A stretch of 64,000 nt of DNA, from NCBI GenBank assembly GCA_963749895.1, contig CAVVOG010000003.1:1178001-1242000 (forward strand), given 5' to 3'. Of the stretch, positions 33,475 through 41,989 are shown piece after piece (within the stretch, counting starts at the first letter, position 1; each line of letters starts with the position of its first letter). The notes under the pieces are model-generated. The model was not told where the DNA came from. It saw only the letters and a program-made list of their open reading frames with translations, and searched no databases. Source of the stretch: AC-51 sp963749895 (lineage in GTDB: Bacteria; Actinomycetota; UBA4738; HRBIN12). The translations under genes and the position numbers were made by a program.

Positions 33475-35351
33475 TCGCGGAACTGCTGCTCGTAGAGGCG
33501 CGCGTAGAGTCCGCCCGCCGCCAACAACTCGTCGTGCGTCCCGCGCTCGGCGATCCGCCCGCGGTCCAGCACGAAGATCACGTCGGCCTGCAGGATCGTC
33601 GAGAGCCGGTGGGCGATCGCGATCGTCGTGCGACCGTGCATCAGGGGCTCGAGCGCCGCCTGGACCAGGCGCTCCGAGGTCGTGTCCAGTGAGGACGTCG
33701 CCTCGTCGAGGATCAAGATCTTCGGGTCCTTGAGGATCACGCGGGCGATCGCGAGGCGTTGCTTCTCGCCCCCGGACAGCTTGTAGCCGCGCTCTCCCAC
33801 CACCGTGTCGTAGCCCTCGTCGAGCTCGGCGATCCTGTCGTGGATGTTCGCGGCACGGGCCGCGGCCTCCAGCTCCTCCTGGCTCGCGTCGGGCTTCCCG
33901 TACAGGAGGTTCCGGCGGACCGAGTCATGGAACAGGTAGGTCTCCTGCGTGACCATCCCAACCGCGTCTCCGAGCGACTCCAGCGTCGTCATGCGGACGT
34001 CGCGACCGTCGATCTTCACCGCGCCCTGCTGGACGTCGTACATCCTCGGCACGAGGTACGTGATCGTCGTCTTCCCGGCGCCCGAGGGGCCGACGAGCGC
34101 GGCGAGCTGCCCCGGTTCGATGCGGAACGAGACGTCGTCCAGCGTCCACTCCCTGACCCCGTCACGAGGTACGTCCGTCGGCGACACCGGGACCTCGCCA
34201 TCGGGCGGCGAGTCATAGTGGAACCGGACGTGGTCGAACTCGACCTCACCCCGGACGTTCACGAGCGGCTCGGCGTTCGGTGCGTCCACGATGTCGTGGG
34301 GCAGATCGAGGTACTCGAAGATCCGGTCGAACAGTGCGAGCGAGGACTGGACCTCGGTGGAGACCTGGAGCATCGATCCGATCGGGAAGAACAGCCGCGA
34401 CTGCAGCGTGGTGAACGCGACGATCGTCCCGGCCGTGTACTCGGTGTTCCCACGGTCCAGCATGATGCCGACCACGAGGTAGACCAGAGCGGGTGTGATC
34501 GCGAAGAAGGTCCCGACGACCGCGAAGAACGACCGGCCGATCATCGTTTGACGGATCAGGTGGCCGGTGAGCCGCTCGTTCTCCTCGCGGAACCTGCCGA
34601 TCTCGTGACTCTGCCGACCGAACGCCTTCGAGAGCAGGATGCCGCTGACCGACAGCGTCTCCTCGGTCACCGCGGTCATGTCGGCGTACGTCTTCTGGGT
34701 GCTCGACGCGACCTCACGCCGAGCCTTGCCCACCTTGGCGGTCAGCCACAGGAACACGGGGGTCATCGCGAGCGACAGGATCGTGAGCGGGACGGACAGC
34801 AGCAACATCGCGACGACCGTGCTGATGATCACCACGACGTTCGACAGGATGCTCGAGGCGGTGTCCGTGACCACGGTCTGGACCCCGCCGACGTCGTTCG
34901 ACAGTCGCGATTGGATCTCACCGGTCCGGGTCTGCGTGAAGAACCGCAGCGGCATGTGCTGCAGGTGCGCGTAGAGCGCGTTGCGCAGGTCCTGCATCAC
35001 CCGCAGTCCGACCCAGTTGGCCAGGTACGTCTGCCCCACACCGACCACGTTGCTGATGATCGGGATCACGACCATCAGGGCGACACCGAGGAACACGACG
35101 TCCATCTGGGGACAGGGACCGCCCTGACACACGTTCGGCGGGTTCCCGAACAGGCCGACATCGAAGATCCACTTGATCAACAGAGGGTTGACGACGCCGA
35201 GGATCGACGTGACGACGATCGCGACCCCGACGAGTGTGACCTTGCCTCGGTAGGGACGGAAGGTCGCGATGACGCGGCGTACCGTCGCTCGGTCCACGGG
35301 CCGATCCGGCTCGTCGGGCCGCACGCTGAAGAACATCCGGTGCCGACCCAC
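33456..35351 (-). CDS. ABC exporter, fused membrane and ATPase domains
   Basis: A 631-residue type IV ABC half-transporter. The six-helix membrane domain spans about 25-330 (FRPYRGKVTLVGVAIVVTSIL; RFFTQTRTGEIQSRLSNDVGG). The nucleotide-binding domain spans about 365-615 with GPSGAGKTT, MVTQETYLFHDSVRRNL, LSGGEKQRLAIARVIL and ILILDEATSSLD. It likely homodimerises to export lipid or drug-like molecules. A short Cys-containing external loop (NVCQGGPCPQMD) could form a disulfide. The GTG start lies six bases after TAAGGT (leaderless). Confidence 0.92.
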   Translation of the reverse strand: MGRHRMFFSVRPDEPDRPVDRATVRRVIATFRPYRGKVTLVGVAIVVTSILGVVNPLLIKWIFDVGLFGNPPNVCQGGPCPQMDVVFLGVALMVVIPIISNVVGVGQTYLANWVGLRVMQDLRNALYAHLQHMPLRFFTQTRTGEIQSRLSNDVGGVQTVVTDTASSILSNVVVIISTVVAMLLLSVPLTILSLAMTPVFLWLTAKVGKARREVASSTQKTYADMTAVTEETLSVSGILLSKAFGRQSHEIGRFREENERLTGHLIRQTMIGRSFFAVVGTFFAITPALVYLVVGIMLDRGNTEYTAGTIVAFTTLQSRLFFPIGSMLQVSTEVQSSLALFDRIFEYLDLPHDIVDAPNAEPLVNVRGEVEFDHVRFHYDSPPDGEVPVSPTDVPRDGVREWTLDDVSFRIEPGQLAALVGPSGAGKTTITYLVPRMYDVQQGAVKIDGRDVRMTTLESLGDAVGMVTQETYLFHDSVRRNLLYGKPDASQEELEAAARAANIHDRIAELDEGYDTVVGERGYKLSGGEKQRLAIARVILKDPKILILDEATSSLDTTSERLVQAALEPLMHGRTTIAIAHRLSTILQADVIFVLDRGRIAERGTHDELLAAGGLYARLYEQQFRDQLVEG

Positions 35352-35357
35352 GGCAAC

Positions 35358-35363
35358 ACCTTA
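35358..35363 (-). promoter_or_regulatory. -10 box (TAAGGT), leaderless ABC exporter
   Basis: TAAGGT on the minus strand ends six bases before the GTG at 35351. Confidence 0.5.
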
Positions 35364-35433
35364 CGCGCCCGTGGCGCGAAGGCCCGGGCTCGGTTCCGGC
35401 CCTACGAGCCGATACGGCCGGACGCAGCGCGCC

Positions 35434-36018
35434 TCAGTCGCCGACGCAGACGAGGACCTTCTCCACACCGAACCGGCGGTCGCCCTCGTCGACGAAGTAG
35501 TTATCGGTCCCCGGGCCGCCGATCACCGTGTCGTCGCCGTCGGAGTCCCAGGTGGACAGGCACCAGTCGTTGCCGCTGCCGCCCTTCACGAGGTCGCCGT
35601 GTCCGCTCCAGCCGTAGAGGAAGTCCGAACCCGGGCCGCCGAGCTGGCGGTCCGCCCCGGGACCGCCGTACCCGTAGTCGTTGCCCTTCCCCCCCAGGAA
35701 CCGGTCGTTGCCGTTGCCACCGAAGCCGTGGTCGTTGTTCGCTCCACCGACCAAGACATCGTTCCCATGGCCCCCGTCGAGGAGGTCGCGACCGTCGCCC
35801 CCGTACAAGATGTCGTCGCCGCGCTTGCCGATCAGTTCGTCGTTCCCGCCCAGGCCGCACAGCACGTCGTCACCCGGCCCGCCTTCCAAGACGTCTCTTC
35901 CCGGCGTCCCGACCTGCGTGCATCCGGGTGGCTGGGCGCCGACCGGCACTGCGAGCGTGCCCGCGCCGAGCAGGACGGCCGCGACCGCCGTCGCGGCCCA
36001 TCGAAGGGTGCTCCTCAT
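35434..36018 (-). CDS. secreted RTX-type calcium-binding repeat protein
   Basis: A 194-residue protein with a signal peptide (MRSTLRWAATAVAAVLLGAG..., cleavage near VGAQP) followed by about nine RTX nonapeptide repeats of the GGxGxDxLx type (PGDDVLCGLGGND; DDILYGGDGRDLL; NDVLVGGANND). The repeats form a Ca2+-loaded beta-roll outside the cell. No catalytic domain is present. The C-terminus (RRFGVEKVLVCVGD) and two or three Cys are non-repeat. GGAGG lies five bases before the ATG. A similar but non-identical protein lies at 50414-51109. Confidence 0.88.
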   Translation of the reverse strand: MRSTLRWAATAVAAVLLGAGTLAVPVGAQPPGCTQVGTPGRDVLEGGPGDDVLCGLGGNDELIGKRGDDILYGGDGRDLLDGGHGNDVLVGGANNDHGFGGNGNDRFLGGKGNDYGYGGPGADRQLGGPGSDFLYGWSGHGDLVKGGSGNDWCLSTWDSDGDDTVIGGPGTDNYFVDEGDRRFGVEKVLVCVGD

Positions 36019-36074
36019 CCCGTCCTCCTCCTCGGTCGATCCCGCGTCCACCGTGGCACACCGGGCCCGAGGGT

Positions 36075-36761
36075 TCAACGCGAGACGCGTTCGACCGCGA
36101 GGCGCAGGACGTCGTCGATCATCACGGGGGTGAGCTTCCCGGTGAAGGTGTTCTGCTGGCTCGGGTGGAAGCACCCGACCAGCACGAGCGGACCCACCTC
36201 AGCATCGACGCCATGGCCGAAGCGCGGCTTCGGCTTGGCGGAGTAGCCGAGCGAGGCGAAGGCCCGCAGCGCCCCGTCCCAGGCGTACGAGCCGAGCGCC
36301 ACGACGACCCGGAGCTCGGGGAGGGCATCCAGCTCACGCGCGAGGAACGGGAGACAGCGGTCGCGCTCCTGCGGCATCGGAGCGTTCCCCGGCGGCGCGC
36401 ACCGGTTGACCGCGCTCACGTACGCGCCCGACAGCACCAGACCGTCGTCCCGTGCCTCGGAGGTGGGTTGGTTCGCCAGACCGGCGCGGTACATCGCCGC
36501 GAACAGGAAGTCGCCGCTGCGGTCCCCGGTGAAGATCCTGCCGGTCCGGTTCCCACCGTGCGCCGCCGGTGCCAGGCCGACGACGACGATCCGCGCCTGC
36601 GGGTCTCCGAAGCCGGGAACCGGACGCCCCCAGTAGGTTTCGCCGGCGAAGCGAGCGACCTTCTCGCGTGCCGCGCGCTCGCGCCACTCGACGAGCCGTG
36701 GACAGGCGCGGCACGCGACCACCTCACGCTCGACACGGGCAAGGTCCCCTCTCGGATTCAC
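36075..36761 (-). CDS. uracil-DNA glycosylase, family 5 (UDGb)
   Basis: A 228-residue iron-sulfur DNA glycosylase. The active-site motif VVGLAPAAHGGNRTGRIFTGD matches family 5, which lacks the usual polar catalytic Asp/Asn, and motif B is CFHPSQQNTFTGKLT. Cysteines C17, C20 and two later ones (NRCAPPGN, DRCLPF) would hold the 4Fe-4S cluster. It removes uracil and some other deaminated bases in base-excision repair. It is the last gene of the GDPD operon, ten bases after the upstream gene, with GAGGA upstream of a GTG start. Confidence 0.92.
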   Translation of the reverse strand: MNPRGDLARVEREVVACRACPRLVEWRERAAREKVARFAGETYWGRPVPGFGDPQARIVVVGLAPAAHGGNRTGRIFTGDRSGDFLFAAMYRAGLANQPTSEARDDGLVLSGAYVSAVNRCAPPGNAPMPQERDRCLPFLARELDALPELRVVVALGSYAWDGALRAFASLGYSAKPKPRFGHGVDAEVGPLVLVGCFHPSQQNTFTGKLTPVMIDDVLRLAVERVSR

Positions 36762-36771
36762 GGCGTCGTCC

Positions 36772-37185
36772 TCAGACCGACTCGCGGCGGGTGCGGAACG
36801 ACCGGAACCGCTCCTCCGCCTCGGCGAACGGGTCCAGCGGGTCGAGGAGCTCCTCGACGAGACCGAGCATCCCCTCGAACCCGATCACGTCGGGGGCCTC
36901 CTCGCGGGCCCGTCGTGTCAGGACGAGCGCCGCCGCAAGGCCCCCGTCGCATGCGGCCCACTGCGGCTCTACCGCCGGGTGGCGCCAGGCGGGCATCAGC
37001 TCGGACGCCGCGGCGAGGCGACGCTCGTACTCGTCGAGCGCATCGCTCAACGGGCGCCCCGGCATCCGGGTGCTCGGAAGGACGTCCGTGATCGCGATCT
37101 TGGCGGGCTCGAGTTCCTCCAGGACCTGCGTGAACGCGGCCTCGACCGGCCGCAGCTCCTCGGGCAACTCCTTGCGTCGGAACAT
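36772..37185 (-). CDS. hypothetical protein
   Basis: A 137-residue soluble, mostly helical protein; I do not recognise a family. It opens MFRRKELPEELRPVEAAFTQVL, has a central DALDEYERRLAAASELMPAWRHPAVEPQWAACDGGLAAALVLTRRARE and an acidic/aromatic C-terminus. The start overlaps the GDPD stop by one base (TGATG), so it is translated with it. Position between GDPD and the uracil glycosylase gives no firm clue. Confidence 0.7.
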   Translation of the reverse strand: MFRRKELPEELRPVEAAFTQVLEELEPAKIAITDVLPSTRMPGRPLSDALDEYERRLAAASELMPAWRHPAVEPQWAACDGGLAAALVLTRRAREEAPDVIGFEGMLGLVEELLDPLDPFAEAEERFRSFRTRRESV

Positions 37186-37919
37186 CAGCGCATCCTCCGA
37201 TCGCGCGCGGCCGCCACGGCCGCCGGGTCGTTCGTCGCGACGGCGTCGACGCCGGCACGGAACAGGGCCAGCGCCTCGTCCGGGTCGTCGGTGATCCAGG
37301 TGCCGAGGCCCAACCCCGCGTCGTGGACACGCTCCGGGTACCCGTCGGGCGCCCCCGTCACCATCCGGATGAACGGGAGCACCCACGGGTGCCCTTCCCG
37401 GGCGGCGAAGGCGAGTGCGGCATCGGCGTCCACGTCGTAGGCGGTCAGCAGCCCGGTCGGCACGTCGGGCGCCGCTCGGCGCGCGTGCCCGATCGACCCC
37501 GGGTTGAAGCTCGAGAGCAGGACCGGTCCGACGAACCCCGCCGCCTCGAGCACCGCGAGCGTGGCCTCGACGAGCGGCTCGTCCTCCGACGTGAACCCCG
37601 GCTCCCCGGGGATGTTCTTGAGCTCGATGTCCACCGCCGCGCGTCCGGACAGCAGCGCGAGCGCCTCGATGAGCGTCGGGACCTGGTGCTCCCCGTCGAT
37701 CCGGGCACGCCGAACCTGATCGAGCGTCAACGTGCAGACCGGCCCCTCGCGATCGGTCGTCCGCGCGAGGTCGGGGTCGTGCAGGACGACCGGCTCGCCG
37801 TCGGCGGTCAGCCGAACGTCGAACTCGACCGCGTCGGCGCCACGCTGGACCGCCAGATCGAAGGCGGCCAGCGTGTTCTCGGGGAGCTCGGCGCTCGCCC
37901 CACGGTGCGCCACGATCAT
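37185..37919 (-). CDS. glycerophosphodiester phosphodiesterase (GDPD family)
   Basis: A 244-residue TIM-barrel phosphodiesterase. Catalytic blocks: MIVAHRGASAELPENTLAAF (first His, Glu/Asn), AVEFDVRLTADGEPVVLHDPDLARTT (Glu, Asp, second His) and AVDIELKNIPG (Glu, Lys). C-terminal GLGTWITDDPDEALALFRAGVDAVATNDP is typical. It cleaves glycerophosphodiesters to glycerol-3-phosphate and alcohol. The ATG at 37919 has AAGAGGG seven bases upstream. Divergent from whiB across an operator-like palindrome. Confidence 0.92.
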   Translation of the reverse strand: MIVAHRGASAELPENTLAAFDLAVQRGADAVEFDVRLTADGEPVVLHDPDLARTTDREGPVCTLTLDQVRRARIDGEHQVPTLIEALALLSGRAAVDIELKNIPGEPGFTSEDEPLVEATLAVLEAAGFVGPVLLSSFNPGSIGHARRAAPDVPTGLLTAYDVDADAALAFAAREGHPWVLPFIRMVTGAPDGYPERVHDAGLGLGTWITDDPDEALALFRAGVDAVATNDPAAVAAARDRRMR

Positions 37920-37931
37920 GGGACGACCCTC

Positions 37932-37961
37932 TTGACTGAACGCTCGTTCAGACACTAGCCT
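37932..37961. promoter_or_regulatory. overlapping divergent promoters of whiB and GDPD
   Basis: On the plus strand TTGACT (37932-37937) and TAGCCT (37956-37961) are separated by 18 bases and point to whiB. On the minus strand TAGTGT (37957-37952) is a -10 box for the GDPD operon. The two -10 boxes share bases 37956-37957. Confidence 0.55.
37936..37951. promoter_or_regulatory. 16-bp operator-like palindrome in the whiB/GDPD promoter
   Basis: CTGAACG-CT-CGTTCAG is a perfect inverted repeat lying between the whiB -35 and -10 boxes and over the expected GDPD start point. The TGAACG..CGTTCA core resembles TetR-family operators. Binding here would block both directions. Confidence 0.6.
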
Positions 37962-38007
37962 CCCCTCCACGTGCTGCGATGACCCTCTTCGCGGTGCCCA
38001 ACCACGT

Positions 38008-38316
38008 ATGGCTGAACGAAGATTCAGACACAAGGCGGACGACACCTGGTGGATCGCCGGCGCGCGCTGCATCGGCGAGGATCCGGAGCTCTTCTTCCCC
38101 GCGGGAACGTCGGACGCCGCCACGGAACAGACGGAGAGCGCGCGTGCGGTCTGCCTGGAGTGCGCCGTTCGGCCCGAGTGCCTCGAGTGGGCCCTCGTGA
38201 CATGTCAGGACGCCGGCGTGTGGGGCGGCCTCGACGAGGAGGAGCGCCGCGCGATCCGTCGCGAACGTCGACGTGAGGCCGCGACCGCGGACTCGGCGAT
38301 GGCCGCAGCCAGCTGA
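38008..38316 (+). CDS. WhiB-family iron-sulfur transcriptional regulator
   Basis: A 102-residue WhiB-like protein. Four cysteines hold the 4Fe-4S cluster: C21 (ARCIGEDPELFFP), C49, C52 and C58 (VCLECAVRPECLEWAL). The turn motif GVWGGLDEEERR and a basic C-terminal DNA-binding stretch (RRERRRE) follow. Wbl proteins act with the primary sigma factor and respond to O2, NO or redox state; which member this is cannot be told. No Shine-Dalgarno site. The first codons lie inside a second copy of the upstream operator-like sequence. Confidence 0.92.
   Translation: MAERRFRHKADDTWWIAGARCIGEDPELFFPAGTSDAATEQTESARAVCLECAVRPECLEWALVTCQDAGVWGGLDEEERRAIRRERRREAATADSAMAAAS
38012..38031. promoter_or_regulatory. 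second, imperfect copy of the operator-like sequence at the whiB start
   Basis: CTGAACGAAGATTCAGACAC matches 16 of 20 bases of 37936-37955, and both contain CTGAA-N6-TTCAG. It overlaps codons 2-8 of whiB, 76 bases downstream of the first copy. Confidence 0.45.
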
Positions 38317-38327
38317 GGGTCCGTCGC

Positions 38328-38987
38328 TCACGCCTGGCTCGCGGGACACAGGGGTTCGATCGGGCACTCGACGCACCTCGGCTTCTTCGCCTGGCAAACC
38401 GCGCGACCGTGGTCGATCAGGACGTAGCTGAAGTCGAACCACTTCTCGCGAGGGAGCTGCCGCATCAGATCCTGCTCGATCTTGTCGGGGTCGTGCTCGT
38501 CCGAGAACCCGATCCGGTTCGCCAGGCGGCGCACGTGGGTGTCGACGGCGATCCCCTCGACCTTGCCGAATCCGTTCCCCATCACGATGTTCGCGGTCTT
38601 GCGAGCGACCCCGCGGAGCGTGATCAGGTCCTCCATCGTCTCGGGGACCTCACCACCGTATGCGTCGATCAGGCGCTGGCACGTCGCTCGGATCGACGCG
38701 GCCTTCTGGTTGAAGAACCCGGTCGGCTTGATGTCGGCGCGGAGCTCCTCCTCGGGGACCTCCAGGTAGTCCTCCGGGCTGCGGTACTTCACGAAGAGCG
38801 AGCGCGTGACCTCGTTCACCTTCTGGTCGGTGCACTGCGCCGACAGGATCGTCGCGATCAAGATCTCGAGCGGGTTCGAGAACTTCAGCGCCACGTGCGC
38901 CTCCGGATACGCCTCCTCGAGCCGACGGATCACGAGCGGGGCGCGCTCCTCGATCGGCGCGTCGCGGGCAGGCAGCTTCGCGGGCAT
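38328..38987 (-). CDS. nth: endonuclease III
   Basis: A 219-residue DNA glycosylase/AP lyase for oxidised pyrimidines. The helix-hairpin-helix is LITLRGVARKTANIVMGNGFG with the catalytic Lys, and the catalytic Asp is in IAVDTHVRRLANRIG. The 4Fe-4S loop is C-x6-C-x2-C-x5-C at the C-terminus (CQAKKPRCVECPIEPLC). Full length. Its start is seven bases after a TAGCAT -10 box, so an upstream extension is not needed. Convergent with whiB. Confidence 0.94.
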   Translation of the reverse strand: MPAKLPARDAPIEERAPLVIRRLEEAYPEAHVALKFSNPLEILIATILSAQCTDQKVNEVTRSLFVKYRSPEDYLEVPEEELRADIKPTGFFNQKAASIRATCQRLIDAYGGEVPETMEDLITLRGVARKTANIVMGNGFGKVEGIAVDTHVRRLANRIGFSDEHDPDKIEQDLMRQLPREKWFDFSYVLIDHGRAVCQAKKPRCVECPIEPLCPASQA

Positions 38988-38994
38988 CGCCCGG

Positions 38995-39000
38995 ATGCTA
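38995..39000 (-). promoter_or_regulatory. -10 box (TAGCAT), leaderless nth
   Basis: TAGCAT on the minus strand ends seven bases before the ATG at 38987 and overlaps the stop region of the upstream gene. Confidence 0.5.
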
Positions 39001-39729
39001 CCGCTCGCCCTCCCGACCCCGGAGGGGCAGGGCGAAGGCGTCTCCAACCGCGTAGCTCGTCCAAGCCCCGTCGTAGACGTGAACACCCGCTGTCCCGCGG
39101 ACGGTCCACCGCTCCCCGTCACCCACGATCGCCGTACGCTCGTCGATCCCTACCAGGACCTCGCCCTCGGTGAGGGAGGCAACGACCGCGTCGCGCGCTC
39201 CCGGCACCCAGTCGTCCAGCACGTCCCAGTGCGGGCCGAACATCACGCCGTGCGCGTAGGCGAGCCCGCGCTGGAAGACCTCATCCATGTCGTCGGTGTC
39301 GCTGTCGTACGTGCGCTCCGTGAGGCAGGCGACCCCGGCGCTGCACCCCTCGTACGCGAGGCCGTCGTCCAGCCGGTCCCACAGCCTCCGGCACAACGGC
39401 GTGTCGCGAAGGGTCTCCGCCACGTACCAGGGGTTCCCACCGGAGAAGAACACGAGCGAGGCGCCATCGAGCATCGAGACGACGTCGGGCCGCGCGGCGT
39501 CCTCCCGCGTCTTCAGCGGAAGGACCTGGGCCGGGACACCCAGGCCACCGAAGTGCTCGAGCCCCCTCGCGGCCCACGACGCGAAGACGTCGTCGCCTTC
39601 CGGGGCGCTCGCCACCGGGGCGATCAGGACGCGGCCGTCGCCGTTCGCGCGGGCGAGCAGGTCCCGATCGATCGGCACGTGCCAGTCCTCGAACTCCCCG
39701 GCACCCAGCAGCGCGAACGACGGGCTCAC
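38998..39729 (-). CDS. peptidase S51 / cyanophycinase-like protein
   Basis: A 243-residue class-I-glutamine-amidotransferase-like hydrolase. The nucleophile elbow is YEGCSAGVACL (G-C-S-A-G, Ser nucleophile), preceded by LVFFSGGNPWYVAETLR and followed by GVMFGPHWDVLDDW (candidate His). Relatives are dipeptidase E and cyanophycinase, which act on Asp-X or beta-Asp-Arg bonds. The substrate is unknown. Translation starts with GTG in a GTGA overlap with the aminotransferase gene; last gene of a three-gene operon. Confidence 0.82.
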   Translation of the reverse strand: MSPSFALLGAGEFEDWHVPIDRDLLARANGDGRVLIAPVASAPEGDDVFASWAARGLEHFGGLGVPAQVLPLKTREDAARPDVVSMLDGASLVFFSGGNPWYVAETLRDTPLCRRLWDRLDDGLAYEGCSAGVACLTERTYDSDTDDMDEVFQRGLAYAHGVMFGPHWDVLDDWVPGARDAVVASLTEGEVLVGIDERTAIVGDGERWTVRGTAGVHVYDGAWTSYAVGDAFALPLRGREGER

Positions 39730-40895
39730 CCTCGCGCCTCCGTGAGCGACGCGGCGAAGCCCGGGATCGAGCGATCCACCATGTCGTCGTTCGCCGTCAG
39801 CGAGATCCGGAACCACCCCGGCATCTCGAACATCGCGCCCGGGAGCACGTGGACCCGGTTGGCCGCCAAGATCGCGCAGAACGCTTCGTCGTCCGCGAGC
39901 GGGCTCCGGACCAGCACGTAGAACGTCCCTTCGGGGCGGACGAGCTCGTACCCCTGCGCCTCGAGCGCATCGCACAGGCGGTCGCGCCGAGCCTGCAGGG
40001 CACCGACGTCCGCCTCCATGCGCTCGAGGTCGGGAACCGCCTGCTGGAGGATCGACACGGGGAAGGCCCAGCCGGCGGCGATCGTCGCGAGCATCAGCCC
40101 GCGCCGGAACTCCTCGCGGCCCGGGAACGAACGCGGCATCGCGACGTACCCGAGTCGGGAGCCCGGCGACAGCAGCGTCTTGGCGTACGTGTAGAGCAGG
40201 AACGAGGACGGGTACGCGGCCGTCGGGGTGGGGAACGTGCGCCCGTCGTAGACGATGTGGTTGTAGGCCTCGTCGGAGATCAGGAAGACGCGGCGGCCGT
40301 GCGTGGCGGAGGCCTCCTCCAGCACGTGCGCGAGGCGATCGAGATCTTCCGCAGGGTAGATGCGGCCCGACGGGTTGTGGGGCGAGTTCACGATCACCGC
40401 TCGCGTGGCCGGTGAGATCGCGGCACGCACGGCATCCACGTCGAGGTCGAAGGACGGGGCTTCGAGCCGCACGCGAACGGGCGTCGCGCCGCTCGCGACG
40501 ATCAGCATCTCGTAGAAGAACCACGGCGGCGAGAGGTAGATCACCTCGTCGCCCGGGTCCGCGATCGCCCGCAGGACGATCGCCAGCCCGGCGAAGTTCC
40601 CGTTCGTCATCGCGACGTCGTCGGCATCGAACGGCATCCCGAACCGCTGGGTGAGACCCGCCGCGATCGCCTCGGTCGCGACGTGCTCGCTCATCTTGTA
40701 CGCGTAGTGTTCGGGACCGTCGGGCACCGCGGCCCGTTGCATGGCCTCCACGTACCCGGCCGGCGCCTCGTCGTGCGGGTTGCCGAAGAGGAAGTCGGAT
40801 CCCTCGGGGGTCGCCACCCCGTCGCCGAGCGCCCAGTCGGAGAACCGCCGGATCGTCTCCGCGGCATCCCGCAGCTGTCTCGAGATCTCCGTCAT
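39726..40895 (-). CDS. class I/II PLP-dependent aminotransferase
   Basis: A 389-residue fold-type I aminotransferase. Motifs include MTNGNFAGLAIVLRAI, VIVNSPHNPSGRIYP, FLISDEAYNHIVYDG and the PLP lysine in LLYTYAKTLLSPGSRLGYVAMP; Arg in GWFRISLTAND would bind the substrate carboxylate. Substrate unknown. The ATG at 40895 is preceded by AAGGAG located in the last codons of the upstream gene, so translation is coupled. Confidence 0.88.
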   Translation of the reverse strand: MTEISRQLRDAAETIRRFSDWALGDGVATPEGSDFLFGNPHDEAPAGYVEAMQRAAVPDGPEHYAYKMSEHVATEAIAAGLTQRFGMPFDADDVAMTNGNFAGLAIVLRAIADPGDEVIYLSPPWFFYEMLIVASGATPVRVRLEAPSFDLDVDAVRAAISPATRAVIVNSPHNPSGRIYPAEDLDRLAHVLEEASATHGRRVFLISDEAYNHIVYDGRTFPTPTAAYPSSFLLYTYAKTLLSPGSRLGYVAMPRSFPGREEFRRGLMLATIAAGWAFPVSILQQAVPDLERMEADVGALQARRDRLCDALEAQGYELVRPEGTFYVLVRSPLADDEAFCAILAANRVHVLPGAMFEMPGWFRISLTANDDMVDRSIPGFAASLTEARG

Positions 40896-40897
40896 CG

Positions 40898-41620
40898 TCA
40901 CTCCTTCACCGCCGCGAGCCGGAAGAACTCCTCCCCCAACCACTCGGTCATCCGGTCTCCGAAGACCTCCACCAGCGCCTCCACCTGGCTCTCGTGCGCC
41001 GTGATCGCCCGCTGCTTCAGGTCGCAGACGTCGTCGGGGAGCTCGAAGCACACCTCGAGCTGCTCACGAGGGGTGAGCGGGGGCGTGCCCGGAAGGAAGA
41101 TGCCGAACGGGGCGAGCCGCTCCATCCATCGGTCGGCCCAGTCGGGCGTGTAGGTCGCATACAGGAGCCGGGACCCCGACGGCGCGACGTCGAGGAACGC
41201 ATCGGTCGCCCATCGGTAGACGCTCTTGTGCCCCTCGTGCCCGGTCATCCCGTCGGGGCCGAACGTCAGCACCGTGTCGGGACGCACCTCCGCCATGATG
41301 TCGCGTACCTGCGCCGCCCCCGATCCGTCGAGGGGTGTCTGCATGTCCACGTCCACCGGGCCGTCGAGGAACCGGTGCTCGCCGACCCCCAGGATCTCGA
41401 GCGAGCGCAGCAGCTCCACCGTCCTGACCTCCGCCATCGTCTCGGGTGGCCACCGCTCCTCGTCCATCGACCCACCCTCGCCGCGGGTCGCGGTCACGTC
41501 GACCACGCGTTCGCCAGCGCGCGCCGCGACGTGCATCAGCCCGGCCGACAGGTAGATGTCGTCGTCCGGATGCGCCCAGACGCCCAGGACGGTTCCCAGC
41601 TCGTGCGGTATCGGGTCCAT
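40898..41620 (-). CDS. PIG-L/LmbE-family deacetylase
   Basis: A 240-residue zinc hydrolase. The metal site GVWAHPDDDIYLSAGLM provides His-Asp-Asp, and the second His is in GMTGHEGHKSVYRW. The family removes acetyl groups from GlcNAc-type sugars, including mycothiol precursors (MshB, Mca), but this protein lacks the extra MshB features I would need to call it that. GGTGGAG lies three bases upstream of the ATG. First gene of the operon with the aminotransferase and S51 peptidase. Confidence 0.85.
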   Translation of the reverse strand: MDPIPHELGTVLGVWAHPDDDIYLSAGLMHVAARAGERVVDVTATRGEGGSMDEERWPPETMAEVRTVELLRSLEILGVGEHRFLDGPVDVDMQTPLDGSGAAQVRDIMAEVRPDTVLTFGPDGMTGHEGHKSVYRWATDAFLDVAPSGSRLLYATYTPDWADRWMERLAPFGIFLPGTPPLTPREQLEVCFELPDDVCDLKQRAITAHESQVEALVEVFGDRMTEWLGEEFFRLAAVKE

Positions 41621-41731
41621 CGCTCCACCTCCCCCCTCGGGCGGGCATGTCGGACTCGTGAAGGGCACAGTCTGCCTCATCGGGGCACGAGGGCGCACCC
41701 CGGCGGATCGTGTGGTGCGGGCGGCGCGGCG

Positions 41732-41989
41732 TTACGCGTCGGCCGGCGAGTCGAAGGATCGAAGCAGGTCCTCGATCTTCTCGGAGAGCCCGGCCGGGAG
41801 GGTCTGCTCCCCGCACTTCTCGTGCACGAGCTCCTTGACGTGCTTGCGGAACTCCGCGCGCTCCATGCACGGGTTGCAGTCGGACAGGTGGTGGGTGACC
41901 TGGCCCTCGGACAGAACGTCGAGTTCGCCGTCGAGGAACCGCTCGATCTCTTTCAGGGTCTCTTCGCAGTTGGGTCCACACTCAGCCAT
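41732..41989 (-). CDS. rsrA: zinc anti-sigma factor, RsrA type
   Basis: An 85-residue redox-sensing anti-sigma factor. The zinc motif H-x3-C-x2-C is at H34-C38-C41 (HHLSDCNPC), with additional cysteines C4, C8 and one near residue 59 as in RsrA. Oxidation to a disulfide releases zinc and frees the sigma factor. The start overlaps the sigma gene stop by eight bases, the usual coupled pair. Confidence 0.93.
   Translation of the reverse strand: MAECGPNCEETLKEIERFLDGELDVLSEGQVTHHLSDCNPCMERAEFRKHVKELVHEKCGEQTLPAGLSEKIEDLLRSFDSPADA

Noticed and set aside
35440..36000. Periodic GGxGxD-coding sequence considered as a DNA repeat
   Set aside because: The periodicity is in the protein (RTX nonapeptides); the DNA units are not near-identical.
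40898..41620. PIG-L deacetylase considered as mycothiol biosynthesis MshB
   Set aside because: The metal motif is shared by the whole family and neighbours are not mycothiol genes; a narrower call is not supported.
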